Assembly (NCBI RefSeq): GCF_026151335.1
Contig: NZ_JAMQPP010000001.1
Source: Leptospira_A soteropolitanensis
GTDB lineage: Bacteria; Spirochaetota; Leptospiria; Leptospirales; Leptospiraceae
DNA length: 64,000 nucleotides
Direction: 5' to 3' (one strand)
The number at the start of each line of letters is the position of its first letter. Positions within the stretch are counted from its first letter, which is position 1. The translations under genes and the position numbers were made by a program. Shown here in pieces: positions 44,847-53,351 of this stretch. Below the pieces are notes generated by a model, which did not search any database, was not told where the DNA came from, and saw only the letters and a list, made by a program, of their open reading frames with translations.

Positions 44847-45621
44847 ACTAACAGTATTCTTTCTATTAGGTTGTTCTGGACTGAATCAAAAAATAGATTC
44901 GTTGTTCGTTGACAAAACTATAGAAAGAGAAACAAAATTTAAGGAATTAGTTGAGTCAACTTGGATTCAATTTCCGAAAATAGGGCTGTCTTGCGAAAAG
45001 GAAATTTCTTATCATAAGTTTTATTGTAAGATTCAGACAATAATAAGTCTTAAAAAACTTTCTGAATACCTAGGCATTCCTATTTTTGAATCTGGTCCAC
45101 ATACAAAATATTATTTAGAATTAAATTCACCAAATAATTTTGGGCATTACCATCCAGAGTTTCCAAAAAAGTTAAAAGCCTATCTTCTTCCTGCAAAAAA
45201 CAATCAAACGTTATATACAATAACTCTCCCCATTTATGAGCATTCGATTCAAAACATTGCTCGTGAATTTTTTATTGTTTATCAGAAGTTAGATTCAAAT
45301 CCGAAGTTTTTTAGAAAAGAGGCTGATCGTTATTTAATGTTAGTGGAAGAAAATAGATTAGACCCTTATTATTTGGATCGATTTATTTTGTTTTTATATC
45401 CAGCATTTACTGACAATGAAGATCCTGAAGAATCATCGCGTTTTATTTACAGAAAAGGTGATGAAACTATTGATGCTCAGGTAGTGAAAGAAATTGTTGG
45501 GTTTTGGATTCGCAGAAAAGCAGATGGAACAGATGTTGAATTTATCATAGGACTTGTTGATTTGTTAAAGTTATACGATCCGATTTTTTATCAAAACCGA
45601 ACCGTAACAACTTCCAATTAA
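44791..45621 (+). CDS. Lipoprotein, unknown function, third gene of the M50 cluster
   Basis: 276 residues from the only in-frame ATG, overlapping the propeller gene by 56 bases. LLIKLSKLTVFFLLGCSG is a lipoprotein signal. The mature part includes IRRKADGTDVEFIIGLVDLLKLYDPIFYQN and YYLDRFILFLYPAFTDNEDPEE, suggesting helices in its C-terminal half. No family is recognised. Its place suggests an envelope function shared with the M50 protease. Confidence 0.7.
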   Translation: MQIQNGKIYLQKLLIKLSKLTVFFLLGCSGLNQKIDSLFVDKTIERETKFKELVESTWIQFPKIGLSCEKEISYHKFYCKIQTIISLKKLSEYLGIPIFESGPHTKYYLELNSPNNFGHYHPEFPKKLKAYLLPAKNNQTLYTITLPIYEHSIQNIAREFFIVYQKLDSNPKFFRKEADRYLMLVEENRLDPYYLDRFILFLYPAFTDNEDPEESSRFIYRKGDETIDAQVVKEIVGFWIRRKADGTDVEFIIGLVDLLKLYDPIFYQNRTVTTSN

Positions 45622-45626
45622 TTTTA

Positions 45627-46826
45627 TTATCCTAAAATTTCTTTTACAGCATCGATTACATCTTTTTCATCAGATTTTGTCATTCCAGCAAACAGAGGTA
45701 AAGATACTGATTTATCATACATCAGACAGGCATTTGGGTATTCTTTGCGATTGTAATGAAATGTTTTTTTATAATAAGGGTGTTCAAAGATAGGAATGAA
45801 ATGAAGGCTTGTTCCAATATTTCTTTCTTTTAATTCTTCTACCAATGTATCGCGTCCTACTTTTGCAATTTTAGGATCGACTTCTATTCGATAGAGATGC
45901 CAACTATGAATTCCGTTTGGATCTTCTTTAGGAAGTTTAATACCTTTTAAGGAAGAGAATTCTTGATTGTAATGTTTTGCAATTTCTGTTCTACGTTCCC
46001 AAAATCCGTGGGACTCTTTTAGTTGCACAACACCTAAAGCAGCGGCAATGTCGGTCATGTTGTATTTATAGCCTGCATCAACTACTTCGTAGTACCAACC
46101 AGGTCTATTAAAAGCATCACGATTAATTCCATGAAGTCGCATTTTACGAATTCGTTCTGCAGCTTCTTTATGCGAAGTGGTAACCATCCCCCCTTCTCCC
46201 GTTGTGATTCCTTTTGTAGCATAAAAGCTAAAGACTGTAAAATCACCCCAAGTTCCGATCATTTTATTTTTATGTACTGCTGGAAATGCATGGGCTGCGT
46301 CTTCAATTACGTATAAATTGTATTCTTTCGCGATTTGGATCAGACCTTCCATATCACATGTATGGCCTGCTAAGTGGACGGGCATAATTGCCTTAATATG
46401 TTTTCCAGTTTTTTTACTTTTGAGTTCTTTACCATTCCATTTACATTTGTTATCTATGGTCTCTCGTAAAGATTCTGGCGTCATTAGATTGTGAATGGGA
46501 TCAACATCAGTGAGAATTGGTTCGGCCCCGAAATAACAGATCACCTCTGTTGTTGCAGTAAAAGTAATGGAACTTGTGATTGCGGCGTCTTCCGAGGTAA
46601 GTCCGATCGCTTCTAAGGCTAAATGTAAGCCGGCAGTTGCTGAATTGACAGCGATGGTCTCTTTACAACCAACAAAATCTCCAAACTCCATCTCAAATTG
46701 TTTTACTTTGGGACCGGAAGTGACCCAACCAGACCGTAAAACTTGGGCAACTTCTTCAATTGCTTCCTCAGAAATTGATGGAAGTGCAAACGGTAAAAAG
46801 GTTTTGCGAGATGTGAGCATATTCAT
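45627..46826 (-). CDS. DegT/DnrJ/EryC1/StrS aminotransferase
   Basis: 399 residues, a fold-type I PLP enzyme. The PLP lysine is K205 in VFSFYATKGITTGEGGMVTT and the aspartate is D176 in VIEDAAHAFPA. These enzymes aminate nucleotide-linked keto-sugars for lipopolysaccharide or glycan synthesis; the ArnB/PseC-like pattern (FTATTEVICYFGAEPILTDVDP) supports an envelope-sugar role. It stands alone with no other sugar-nucleotide genes nearby, so the exact sugar is unknown. Confidence 0.9.
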   Translation of the reverse strand: MNMLTSRKTFLPFALPSISEEAIEEVAQVLRSGWVTSGPKVKQFEMEFGDFVGCKETIAVNSATAGLHLALEAIGLTSEDAAITSSITFTATTEVICYFGAEPILTDVDPIHNLMTPESLRETIDNKCKWNGKELKSKKTGKHIKAIMPVHLAGHTCDMEGLIQIAKEYNLYVIEDAAHAFPAVHKNKMIGTWGDFTVFSFYATKGITTGEGGMVTTSHKEAAERIRKMRLHGINRDAFNRPGWYYEVVDAGYKYNMTDIAAALGVVQLKESHGFWERRTEIAKHYNQEFSSLKGIKLPKEDPNGIHSWHLYRIEVDPKIAKVGRDTLVEELKERNIGTSLHFIPIFEHPYYKKTFHYNRKEYPNACLMYDKSVSLPLFAGMTKSDEKDVIDAVKEILG

Positions 46827-46976
46827 TTATACGACATAATTCAGAAAAAATTTCCAGTCTTTTCCGCCCCCAAACATCCTATCGACGGGATTTTTCAAAG
46901 CTAAATAGGGATTTTCACCTGGACTCTAAAAATCTACTTGTAGATACCCACTGATTAACTCATTCTTTCCTGGAAC

Positions 46977-48329
46977 ATGGAAGTTCCTTTTTCTGAGATT
47001 TTAAACCGTATTGCTGTCATTGATCGTGACATAGCAGAACTCAATCGCCTGAAAAGCCGGTTGCCAGCTGACAGGCCCTACTCTCCTACGATCCAACTTA
47101 CTTTTGATAAACAAATCAATACGCTGTTAAACGAGCGGGTTTCCCTTATGGAACTCCCGATCCTCCATCCACCTCTTTGGTTACTTTCCAAGGAGGGGTT
47201 GGAACCATCCACAGAGGCGCCTCTCCTCAAAGAAAGAAAATCCTTACTTGCTGGGGATCTTTCTATTCCTCATCCGAATGAACAAGACGTCATTAACTTC
47301 ATTCGAGAAATTCCAAAAACGGAAGTGCACCTTCATTTGGAAGCCTGCGTAAACAAAGAAACTTTAAAGTTCCTCTATAAAAAGAATGGAATTGAAGTCA
47401 CCGAAAAGGAATTCGAAGATAAATATAATTTCAAAGATTTAAACGGATTCATCCAGGTATTTTTCTTCGTTCAAGGTGCGGTAAAAGAAGCTTCAGATCT
47501 TGGATATTTTATTGATAGTTTAGCCGATTATCTACGATCCAATAATATAGTTTATTGTGAGGCATTTTTTGCTCCTTCAAAATTCATCCAAAATGGATTA
47601 GATTTTGATGAAATGGTCGAAGTGATGGTTAATCGCATTCGTCAAATTGAAGTCAAGGATGGCATCACCATTCGATTGTTAGTTGACGTATCTCGTTCTT
47701 TCGGTCCGGAAAATGCTATGAACAATCTCAAACGAGTTTTGGGATTAAAACAAAAAGAAATCATCGGGATTGGACTTGGTGGTGCGGAACTTATGGGTCC
47801 AGCTAAAGATTATTCTGAAGTGTTTAAAGTTGCGCGTGAATCAGGTTTACGATGTGTCGCTCACTCAGGCGAAGATGATGGACCTTGGGCCATTTGGGAT
47901 GCGGTAAATCTATGTAAGGCGGAAAGGATTGGACACGGAACTTCTGCGATCCAGGACCCAGAACTGGTTCGTTACATGAAAGAAAATAAAATTCCAATTG
48001 AGATTTGTGTAACCTCTAATGTGTTTACAGGGAAATACGTTCGCAAAGAACAAAACCATCCGGTTCGATATTATTACGACCAAGGTTTGATGTTATGTAT
48101 TAATACGGATGATCCTGATATCTTCAATGTGAATCTTACTTATGAATTTTTTAAACTCTATCGTTTCTTAGATTTTTCTATCGCTGAAATTATTGATTTG
48201 GTAAGACAAGGTGTACTTTGCACTTTTCATCCAGAAAAAGATTCATTATGGAAGTCTATGGAAGAAAAGATAGATCAAATTAAATTAAAATACAATTTAG
48301 TTTCTGAGAAACAAGTTACAGCTGTTTAG
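46977..48329 (+). CDS. Adenosine/AMP deaminase family protein with N-terminal extension
   Basis: 450 residues. The zinc site is H118-L-H120 in TEVHLHLEA, the proton-handling glutamate is E299 in HSGEDDG, and the aspartates are D378 and D379 in INTDDPD. The family hydrolyses adenosine or related bases such as adenine. The first 105 residues are an extra helical segment (LNRIAVIDRDIAELNRLKSRL), absent from bacterial adenosine deaminase and with heptad-like spacing. Substrate cannot be fixed without the pocket residues. It is monocistronic. Confidence 0.88.
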   Translation: MEVPFSEILNRIAVIDRDIAELNRLKSRLPADRPYSPTIQLTFDKQINTLLNERVSLMELPILHPPLWLLSKEGLEPSTEAPLLKERKSLLAGDLSIPHPNEQDVINFIREIPKTEVHLHLEACVNKETLKFLYKKNGIEVTEKEFEDKYNFKDLNGFIQVFFFVQGAVKEASDLGYFIDSLADYLRSNNIVYCEAFFAPSKFIQNGLDFDEMVEVMVNRIRQIEVKDGITIRLLVDVSRSFGPENAMNNLKRVLGLKQKEIIGIGLGGAELMGPAKDYSEVFKVARESGLRCVAHSGEDDGPWAIWDAVNLCKAERIGHGTSAIQDPELVRYMKENKIPIEICVTSNVFTGKYVRKEQNHPVRYYYDQGLMLCINTDDPDIFNVNLTYEFFKLYRFLDFSIAEIIDLVRQGVLCTFHPEKDSLWKSMEEKIDQIKLKYNLVSEKQVTAV

Positions 48330-48367
48330 TTTGAGTTCGATATAGTCCTCCAAAGATAAATTTTTAG

Positions 48368-49033
48368 TCACCGAATTAAATGTAAGTTGTATTCTCGAGA
48401 AACGAGATAATGGAAAGCATAAACAACCGACTCAGGGATAAATATTTCCGATTGAAAACCTAATTTGGGATAAGTAATGATTCGTTGTAAATCACCTACG
48501 ATTTCGTTTATAATCATAAAAAGATTAATATGTGAATGAGGGGAATCCAACAAAGAATAATTGGGTGCAGCGACGATGAATTGTATATCTGACCATTGTT
48601 TGTCAAAAGCTAACCGAACTCTTAAGGTCATAGAAGGTTTTTGAATCGCAATGATGGAATTCGTCTCAACGTTTGTCGCGTTCAGCAAAGATTTGGAAAA
48701 TTGAATGTTTTCTCCCGTATTGGTAGATTTATTTTCTATAATGATGTCTTTTGAGGGAATTCCTTCCTTGATAGCAAAATTAGCAAAAGAATCGGCTTCG
48801 GAATCCGGGAAGATATTTTTAGTAAAAAAATTTAGTCCGCCTGAAAACAGAATTCGATTAGCATAACCATTTTTGTAAAGGTCGGAAGCAAACTTAGCAA
48901 TTCTTATGTCATGGCTACATAAGACAAAAATTAAATCTGCTTTCTTTAGATTATCTTTTTGTGTGAGAAAATCCCAAATGATTGAAGCAGATTCTAAATC
49001 CTTATCAGATATCTTTTTATGCGATAGTATCAA
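48368..49033 (-). CDS. DUF218 (YdcF/ElyC-like) protein, cytosolic form
   Basis: 221 residues with no membrane segment. DUF218 landmarks are ADLIFVLCSHDIRIAKFASDLYKNGYANRILFSGG, IIIENKSTNTGENIQFSK and NSIIAIQKPSMTLRVRLAFDKQW. The family includes YdcF, which binds S-adenosylmethionine, and the envelope proteins ElyC and SanA. The function here is unknown. It is the last of a loose minus-strand series whose second DUF218 member is at 50174. Confidence 0.8.
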   Translation of the reverse strand: MILSHKKISDKDLESASIIWDFLTQKDNLKKADLIFVLCSHDIRIAKFASDLYKNGYANRILFSGGLNFFTKNIFPDSEADSFANFAIKEGIPSKDIIIENKSTNTGENIQFSKSLLNATNVETNSIIAIQKPSMTLRVRLAFDKQWSDIQFIVAAPNYSLLDSPHSHINLFMIINEIVGDLQRIITYPKLGFQSEIFIPESVVYAFHYLVSREYNLHLIR

Positions 49034-49043
49034 TCTAATCCGA

Positions 49044-49559
49044 TTAACTAACAGCTTCTTTTAATATCGCAATGTCAATTTTTTTCATCTTTAACATGGC
49101 TTGCGTAGCACGCTCTGCTTTTATCGGATCTTTGTGTGAAATTAGTTGTAAAAGAATTTTTGGGGTTACTTGCCAGTACATACCAAATTGATCTTGAAGC
49201 CAGCCACACATACTCTCTTTACCGCCATTGGCTAAAAGCGCATTCCAATAATAATCGACTTCTTTCTGAGTTTCGACACTGATCATAAAAGAAACTCCCC
49301 AAGTGAATTTAAATTCTGGCCCACCATTGTATGCGGTAAACTTTTGGCCGTTTAAAATGAACTCTCCTTGCATTGGATTGGCAGTAATGATTTTGGATTT
49401 TTTAAAAACCGAAGCGTAGAACTTTGCCACCTCTTCAATGTTTGCATTAAACATAAGAAAGGGTGTAATACTATGAGTTGGATTGGCCCGGTAATCTAAC
49501 TTTTTTAGATTGGATTTTGTTTTGGTTACGTTATTTTTTTTCTTCTTCGGTGCTGCCAT
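49044..49559 (-). CDS. PhnB-like (VOC superfamily) protein
   Basis: 171 residues. ITPFLMFNANIEEVAKFYASVFKKSKI and GVSFMISVETQKEVDYYWNALLANGGKESMCGWLQDQFGMYWQVTPKIL match the PhnB/3-demethylubiquinone-9-methyltransferase-like family of the glyoxalase fold. An unusual lysine-rich N-terminal tail (PKKKKNNVTKTKSNLKK) precedes the domain. AAGGGGA is a strong ribosome-binding site. The function of these proteins is generally unknown. Confidence 0.85.
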   Translation of the reverse strand: MAAPKKKKNNVTKTKSNLKKLDYRANPTHSITPFLMFNANIEEVAKFYASVFKKSKIITANPMQGEFILNGQKFTAYNGGPEFKFTWGVSFMISVETQKEVDYYWNALLANGGKESMCGWLQDQFGMYWQVTPKILLQLISHKDPIKAERATQAMLKMKKIDIAILKEAVS

Positions 49560-49750
49560 AATTTTCCCCTTACTAGAATTTATTAGGATATGGTTAGTTA
49601 ATAAATTTCAGATCGAAAAATAAGAGATATTTGATTGTTTTCTAGAGGATTCTTCAACTCTTTATTATTTAGTTTGGAAGAAATTAACGGTTTCTTGTTG
49701 AATTAATCTCGTTTGGTTTGATTATTGAATTTGGTTCAAATAATTTCTGA

Positions 49751-50113
49751 CTACTGGAACCTAGGTTCGCTGATCAAAAACCAGGCATTATATATTTTTT
49801 CGTTAGCTATTTCATAAATGGCTAATACTTCGATAGTTCCTTTTCCTTCTGGGAAATTTCGAGTAACCAATTCTTGATCAACAATTTTGCCGTTATATTG
49901 AGTTCTTGAGATTAATGTGGCAAAAAGATCTGGTTCTTGAAAACGGATCAAATGCCTTTCTTTGATTTGTTCAATTCCATCCGCTAACAAAGTATTTGGA
50001 TGGAGATATATTTTTGCATTTTTGTCCCAACACTGCAGAAATAAATCAATATCTTTGTTATTGTAAGCTATAAGTTGTTTATCAATTAATTTTAAATTTG
50101 TTTCTTCATTCAT
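49751..50113 (-). CDS. SnoaL-like (NTF2-fold) protein
   Basis: 120 residues. NLKLIDKQLIAYNNKDIDLFLQCWDKNAKIYLHP and the final IANEKIYNAWFLISEPRF are typical of small SnoaL-like proteins with the nuclear-transport-factor-2 fold. Members act as isomerases, cyclases or ligand-binding domains; no catalytic assignment is possible. A 191-base gap without features separates it from the PhnB-like gene. Confidence 0.75.
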   Translation of the reverse strand: MNEETNLKLIDKQLIAYNNKDIDLFLQCWDKNAKIYLHPNTLLADGIEQIKERHLIRFQEPDLFATLISRTQYNGKIVDQELVTRNFPEGKGTIEVLAIYEIANEKIYNAWFLISEPRFQ

Positions 50114-50173
50114 AAGTGATTTTTATAAAAAGTAATATTTGAAAACTAGGTATAGTTTTGATATAAAATTATA

Positions 50174-50770
50174 TTAGTGCTTAAAAATGGAGTTAATAAC
50201 TATTACATAAGGTAATGCAACGGTCTCTCTAAAGATCGAATAGAAATCTCTGAATTCAAAATACCTAGCATAAGATGTTTTGACATTGAGAAAACCTACT
50301 TTTTTCACTAAGAATGCTGCCCTCGGGAGATGATAATACTGAGATATAATTAGAATTGGCTCCGCAAAATTAGATTTCAAAATTTCTTTCAAATTATCTG
50401 CAGATCTTTCTGTAGTGTAACCCAAATTATCTTCGACGATATGATCCGTCTCAATTCCTTGAGCGACTAAATATTCTTTCATTACTCTAGCCTCATCAAA
50501 CCCTTCTTTTCCTATACCTCCAGAAACTATTATTTTTTGAATTAAATTTTCTTTATAAAGAGTAATGGCCCGATCTAATCTGGCTTGCAAGCGATCCGAG
50601 GGCTTTCCATTTAGTTCTACTTTATTACCAAGTACAAGAGCAAAACTTGATTTTAAGTCTTTTTCTTCTATTAGCCCATTATAAAGGATGAAACCAACAG
50701 AAATTAATAAATAGAAAGAGAATATCTTCGTTAATAGGATAAGTTTGACTTTGACTTGTTTTATCGACAT
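50174..50770 (-). CDS. DUF218 membrane protein (SanA/YdcF-like)
   Basis: 198 residues with one N-terminal membrane helix (LILLTKIFSFYLLISVGFILY). The DUF218 core shows ALVLGNKVELNGKPSDRLQARLDRAITLYKENLIQKIIVSGGIG, VEDNLGYTTERSADNLKEI and ILIISQYYHLPRAAFLVKKVG. SanA-type members affect envelope permeability in enterobacteria. It is a clear relative of the protein at 48368 but membrane-bound. Confidence 0.88.
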   Translation of the reverse strand: MSIKQVKVKLILLTKIFSFYLLISVGFILYNGLIEEKDLKSSFALVLGNKVELNGKPSDRLQARLDRAITLYKENLIQKIIVSGGIGKEGFDEARVMKEYLVAQGIETDHIVEDNLGYTTERSADNLKEILKSNFAEPILIISQYYHLPRAAFLVKKVGFLNVKTSYARYFEFRDFYSIFRETVALPYVIVINSIFKH

Positions 50771-50799
50771 GAATTTGTTATTGTTTTTAAATTTTAGCT

Positions 50800-51210
50800 T
50801 TAATTTGGTTTGGAAATCAGTGCTCCCAGAAATTCGGAATTATTCCATTCTTCTATGATAAAACCATTTTTAAATTTTGAAACAATCATTTCGTCCCACT
50901 GAATTGTTTTGCCTGTCTTTAAGTTTTTGTTATTTGAAGCTTTAATCTTTCCTCGTAAAGTTCTTTTCCATACTATAAATTCTTCTGTTTGAACTAGGAA
51001 TTGAATTTTGACTATTTTCAAATTATCAAAAAAATTATGTAAATCCTTGGCCCACCTGATAATGATCTTGTGACCTTTATAATCCTTTTTTGAAGTATGG
51101 ACAATGTATTCATTTGAAAAAACATCTTGGATCGATGTTGTATTGTGATTTGTAATTAGTTCCTTCAAAATGAACGAAATTTTTTCCCGATTTCCTAGAT
51201 TTGCTTTCAT
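50800..51210 (-). CDS. SnoaL-like/ester-cyclase-type protein
   Basis: 136 residues. KISFILKELITNHNTTSIQDVFSNEYIVHTSKKDYKGHKIIIRWAKDLHNFFDNLKI and IQWDEMIVSKFKNGFIIEEWNN are typical of SnoaL-like polyketide cyclases. It is second of its kind in the cluster. No catalytic residues can be named. It begins the minus-strand series. Confidence 0.7.
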   Translation of the reverse strand: MKANLGNREKISFILKELITNHNTTSIQDVFSNEYIVHTSKKDYKGHKIIIRWAKDLHNFFDNLKIVKIQFLVQTEEFIVWKRTLRGKIKASNNKNLKTGKTIQWDEMIVSKFKNGFIIEEWNNSEFLGALISKPN

Positions 51211-51373
51211 AACCCAATTTTCTCCTTACCATATCCTGGGCAATTTGGTGTTGAAGTCCAAAGCAAGAAAAGAAGATTTTTCGTTTTCCATTTAGAGAAT
51301 ACATTGACAATAAATGATTTAATATCAAACTATCTAAATAGAGGAGTCGGGACGTCAAAATTCCGGAAACCAG

Positions 51374-52201
51374 ATGAACTCAGCAGAAACTAAAGAGAAT
51401 TCAAATTTTTTGGAAAATTCCACCAGCTTGCCTTCTTTATTTTTGGGGCATGGCAGCCCTATGAATGCGATCGAGGAGAATGAATTTGTGGAAGGAATAC
51501 GAACTTTGAGTGAAACCTTCCCAAAACCAAATGCAATTCTTTGTATTTCCGCACATTGGGTCACAGATGGTACTTTCGTAACTGCAATGAAAAATCCTCC
51601 CACCATACATGACTTTGGTGGATTCCCAAAAGCATTATTCGATGTGCAATATCCTGCGCCTGGTAACCCAGAACTTGCAAAACTCATTCAATCTACTGTT
51701 AAATCTCAAAAAGTTCAATTGGATTATGAATGGGGTTTAGACCACGGAGCTTGGAGTGTCATCAAACATATTTACCCAAAAGCAGACGTCCCCGTTGTGC
51801 AACTCAGTATGGATTATAAAATTTCGCCGGAAGCCCATTTCCAATTGGCCAAAGAATTAACTTTCCTTAGGAACAAAGGGATACTCATCATTGCTAGTGG
51901 CAATATTGTACATAACTTGCGTATGGTGGCTTGGGATAGGTTAAATGAAGTATATGGATTTGATTGGGCCCTTGATGTGAATGAAAAGGTCAAACATTGG
52001 ATTTTGGCAGGAGACAACGATTCACTGGTTCAAATCAGAAATCATGGTAAAGAATTTGAATGGGCTATACCTACAGCGGAACATTATTTACCTCTACTTT
52101 ATACTTTAGGGACAAAATTGGATTCAGATTCAATTTCCTTTTTTAACGATAAACCAGTGGCTGGTGCTTTAACAATGACTTCTGTAAGGCTAAATTCCTA
52201 A
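51374..52201 (+). CDS. Extradiol ring-cleavage dioxygenase, DODA/YgiD type
   Basis: 275 residues. SLFLGHGSPMNAIEEN, AILCISAHWVTDGTFV, IHDFGGFPKALFDVQYPAPG and the later GLDHGAWSVIKHIYPKADVPVVQLSMD are signatures of LigB-superfamily DODA enzymes with histidine metal ligands. They cleave aromatic diols such as DOPA; bacterial physiological substrates are mostly unknown. The 3' end is 31 bases from the esterase gene and both may be co-transcribed. Confidence 0.9.
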   Translation: MNSAETKENSNFLENSTSLPSLFLGHGSPMNAIEENEFVEGIRTLSETFPKPNAILCISAHWVTDGTFVTAMKNPPTIHDFGGFPKALFDVQYPAPGNPELAKLIQSTVKSQKVQLDYEWGLDHGAWSVIKHIYPKADVPVVQLSMDYKISPEAHFQLAKELTFLRNKGILIIASGNIVHNLRMVAWDRLNEVYGFDWALDVNEKVKHWILAGDNDSLVQIRNHGKEFEWAIPTAEHYLPLLYTLGTKLDSDSISFFNDKPVAGALTMTSVRLNS

Positions 52202-52232
52202 TCAAAAGATTAAAAAAGGTAAAGAGATTAAA

Positions 52233-52892
52233 ATGGAAAAACCTCTAGAATTTTTAATTCGGAAACCAAAGGTATCACTGGAAAAACCGCCTCTTCTTCT
52301 CTTGCTACATGGTGTTGGAAGTAACGAGGAAGATTTGTTTTCATTATCCAATTTTCTACCGGATTCTTTCTTAGTTGTCTCACTACGAGGTCCTCTCAAG
52401 TTAGGTCCAGGTAGTTTCGGTTGGTACGAAGTATTATTTACGACAGGCCAACCTAAGATTAATTTAGAACAAGAAGCCGAAAGTAGAAAACTCTTACTTC
52501 AGTTTTTGGAATATCTAAAAATAAATTATCAATTTGATGAATCGAATGTTTGGATTGGTGGCTTTAGTCAAGGTGCTATCATGTCTTATTCGATTGGTTT
52601 ATTACATCCAGAGAAAGTAAAAGGAATCATTGCACTGAGCGGAAGACTCTTAGAAGAAAACAAAATACAAGTGAAAGTCTCCGAAAAAATTCTGGATAAA
52701 AAAATATTTATATCTCACGGCACAAATGACCGAGTCTTGTCTGTTGAGTATGCTAGATCTGTGAAAGGATATTTAGAGTCTATCGGACTTCATCCTCATT
52801 ATCAGGAATATGAAGAAGGCCATAGCATCAATCGTGAAATGTTAAAAGATCTAATCCAATGGTTGGAAGTGGAATTGGGAAATCATAACTAA
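52233..52892 (+). CDS. Alpha/beta hydrolase (carboxylesterase/phospholipase family)
   Basis: 219 residues. The nucleophile is S112 in WIGGFSQGA, the acid D166 in ISHGTNDRVL and the base H197 in YEEGHSIN, with the oxyanion motif LLHGVGSNEEDL near 25-36. It matches the short carboxylesterase family of YtpR/EstB type with broad esterase activity. It is cytoplasmic. A noncoding region of 459 bases follows. Confidence 0.9.
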   Translation: MEKPLEFLIRKPKVSLEKPPLLLLLHGVGSNEEDLFSLSNFLPDSFLVVSLRGPLKLGPGSFGWYEVLFTTGQPKINLEQEAESRKLLLQFLEYLKINYQFDESNVWIGGFSQGAIMSYSIGLLHPEKVKGIIALSGRLLEENKIQVKVSEKILDKKIFISHGTNDRVLSVEYARSVKGYLESIGLHPHYQEYEEGHSINREMLKDLIQWLEVELGNHN

Positions 52893-53065
52893 AGATTCAA
52901 AGATTTAATTTTGAAATTTTCCCTGTAAGTGGAGCTCCTCTTTAAAACTTGTTAAGTCTATCTTTACATTGTATGTTTAGATGAGTTTGAACGCTATATG
53001 CGCATCTCGTTTAACCAACACCTATGAGGCGATACCCGCTAACTTTAGCGTATATTCGTAAAGAC

Positions 53066-53174
53066 TGCGCGGTTAATTGCATTACGTTTATTGCCCACCA
53101 CGAGAACAATAAACGAACCGTTTAACATTTATATACACAATAGTAACGACTATATGTAATGCGTTTAACACGCA
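53066..53174. repeat. Nested imperfect palindrome (cruciform or structured RNA)
   Basis: An outer stem made of TGCG, GTTAA and GCATTAC (53066-53085) pairs with GTAATGC, TTAAC and CGCA (53156-53174), 16 pairs broken by small internal loops. It encloses two inner hairpins: CGTTTATTG/CAATAAACG with a 13-base loop, and CATT...ATATA (53126-53135) with TATAT...AATG (53151-53161) around a 15-base loop. The arms differ by a few bases, so this is not an exact duplication. It is not a terminator: no T run follows. Confidence 0.65.
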
Positions 53175-53231
53175 GCTACCAACTTACTTTCCTTTGAAAT
53201 CATAAAATCCAAAATCTAAATTATAGATGAG

Positions 53232-53275
53232 TTTAAAAAAAACCTATAGATCAAAGTAAATTGAGCTATAGGTTT
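53232..53275 (-). terminator. Rho-independent terminator for purB
   Basis: On the minus strand a 10-base stem AAACCTATAG/CTATAGGTTT (53266-53275 and 53240-53249) with a 16-base loop is followed by a run of eight T (53235-53242 read as A on the plus strand, partly within the stem). Confidence 0.85.
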
Positions 53276-53287
53276 CCATGTAAGTCG

Positions 53288-53335
53288 GTTAATAGTTGGA
53301 TTGCTATTTGTTTCTGAACAAACGAACTATTAAAC
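53288..53335. repeat. Second hairpin immediately behind purB
   Basis: TTAATAGTT (53289-53297) pairs with AACTATTAA (53325-53333). Inside, TTTGTT pairs with AACAAA around TCTG, giving an asymmetric two-stage hairpin between the purB stop and its terminator. No T run follows directly, so it is more likely an mRNA 3'-end structure than a terminator. Confidence 0.55.
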
Positions 53336-53351
53336 TCAAAAATTTAGAAAT

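Larger units (their letters stand above)
52893..53351. other. 459-base noncoding region rich in inverted repeats
   Basis: No open frame of useful length with a ribosome-binding site. From the left: about 90 plain bases, then a structured part (52991-53174) and two hairpins behind purB (listed separately). In the structured part CGCTAA (53037-53042) pairs with TTAGCG (53045-53050), CGTTTATTG (53085-53093) with CAATAAACG (53107-53115), and GCATTAC (53079-53085) with GTAATGC (53156-53162). Three copies of GTTTAAC lie at 53009, 53120 and 53163. The local richness in CpG differs from the flanking DNA. Confidence 0.7.

Noticed and set aside
53066..53174. A complete integron attC site at the outer palindrome
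   Set aside because: attC has RYYYAAC at the 5' end and GTTRRRY at the 3' end; this palindrome has GTTAA first and TTAAC last, the opposite polarity on either strand. Only the shorter segment 53009-53078 has the right polarity, and no integrase or further sites are present.
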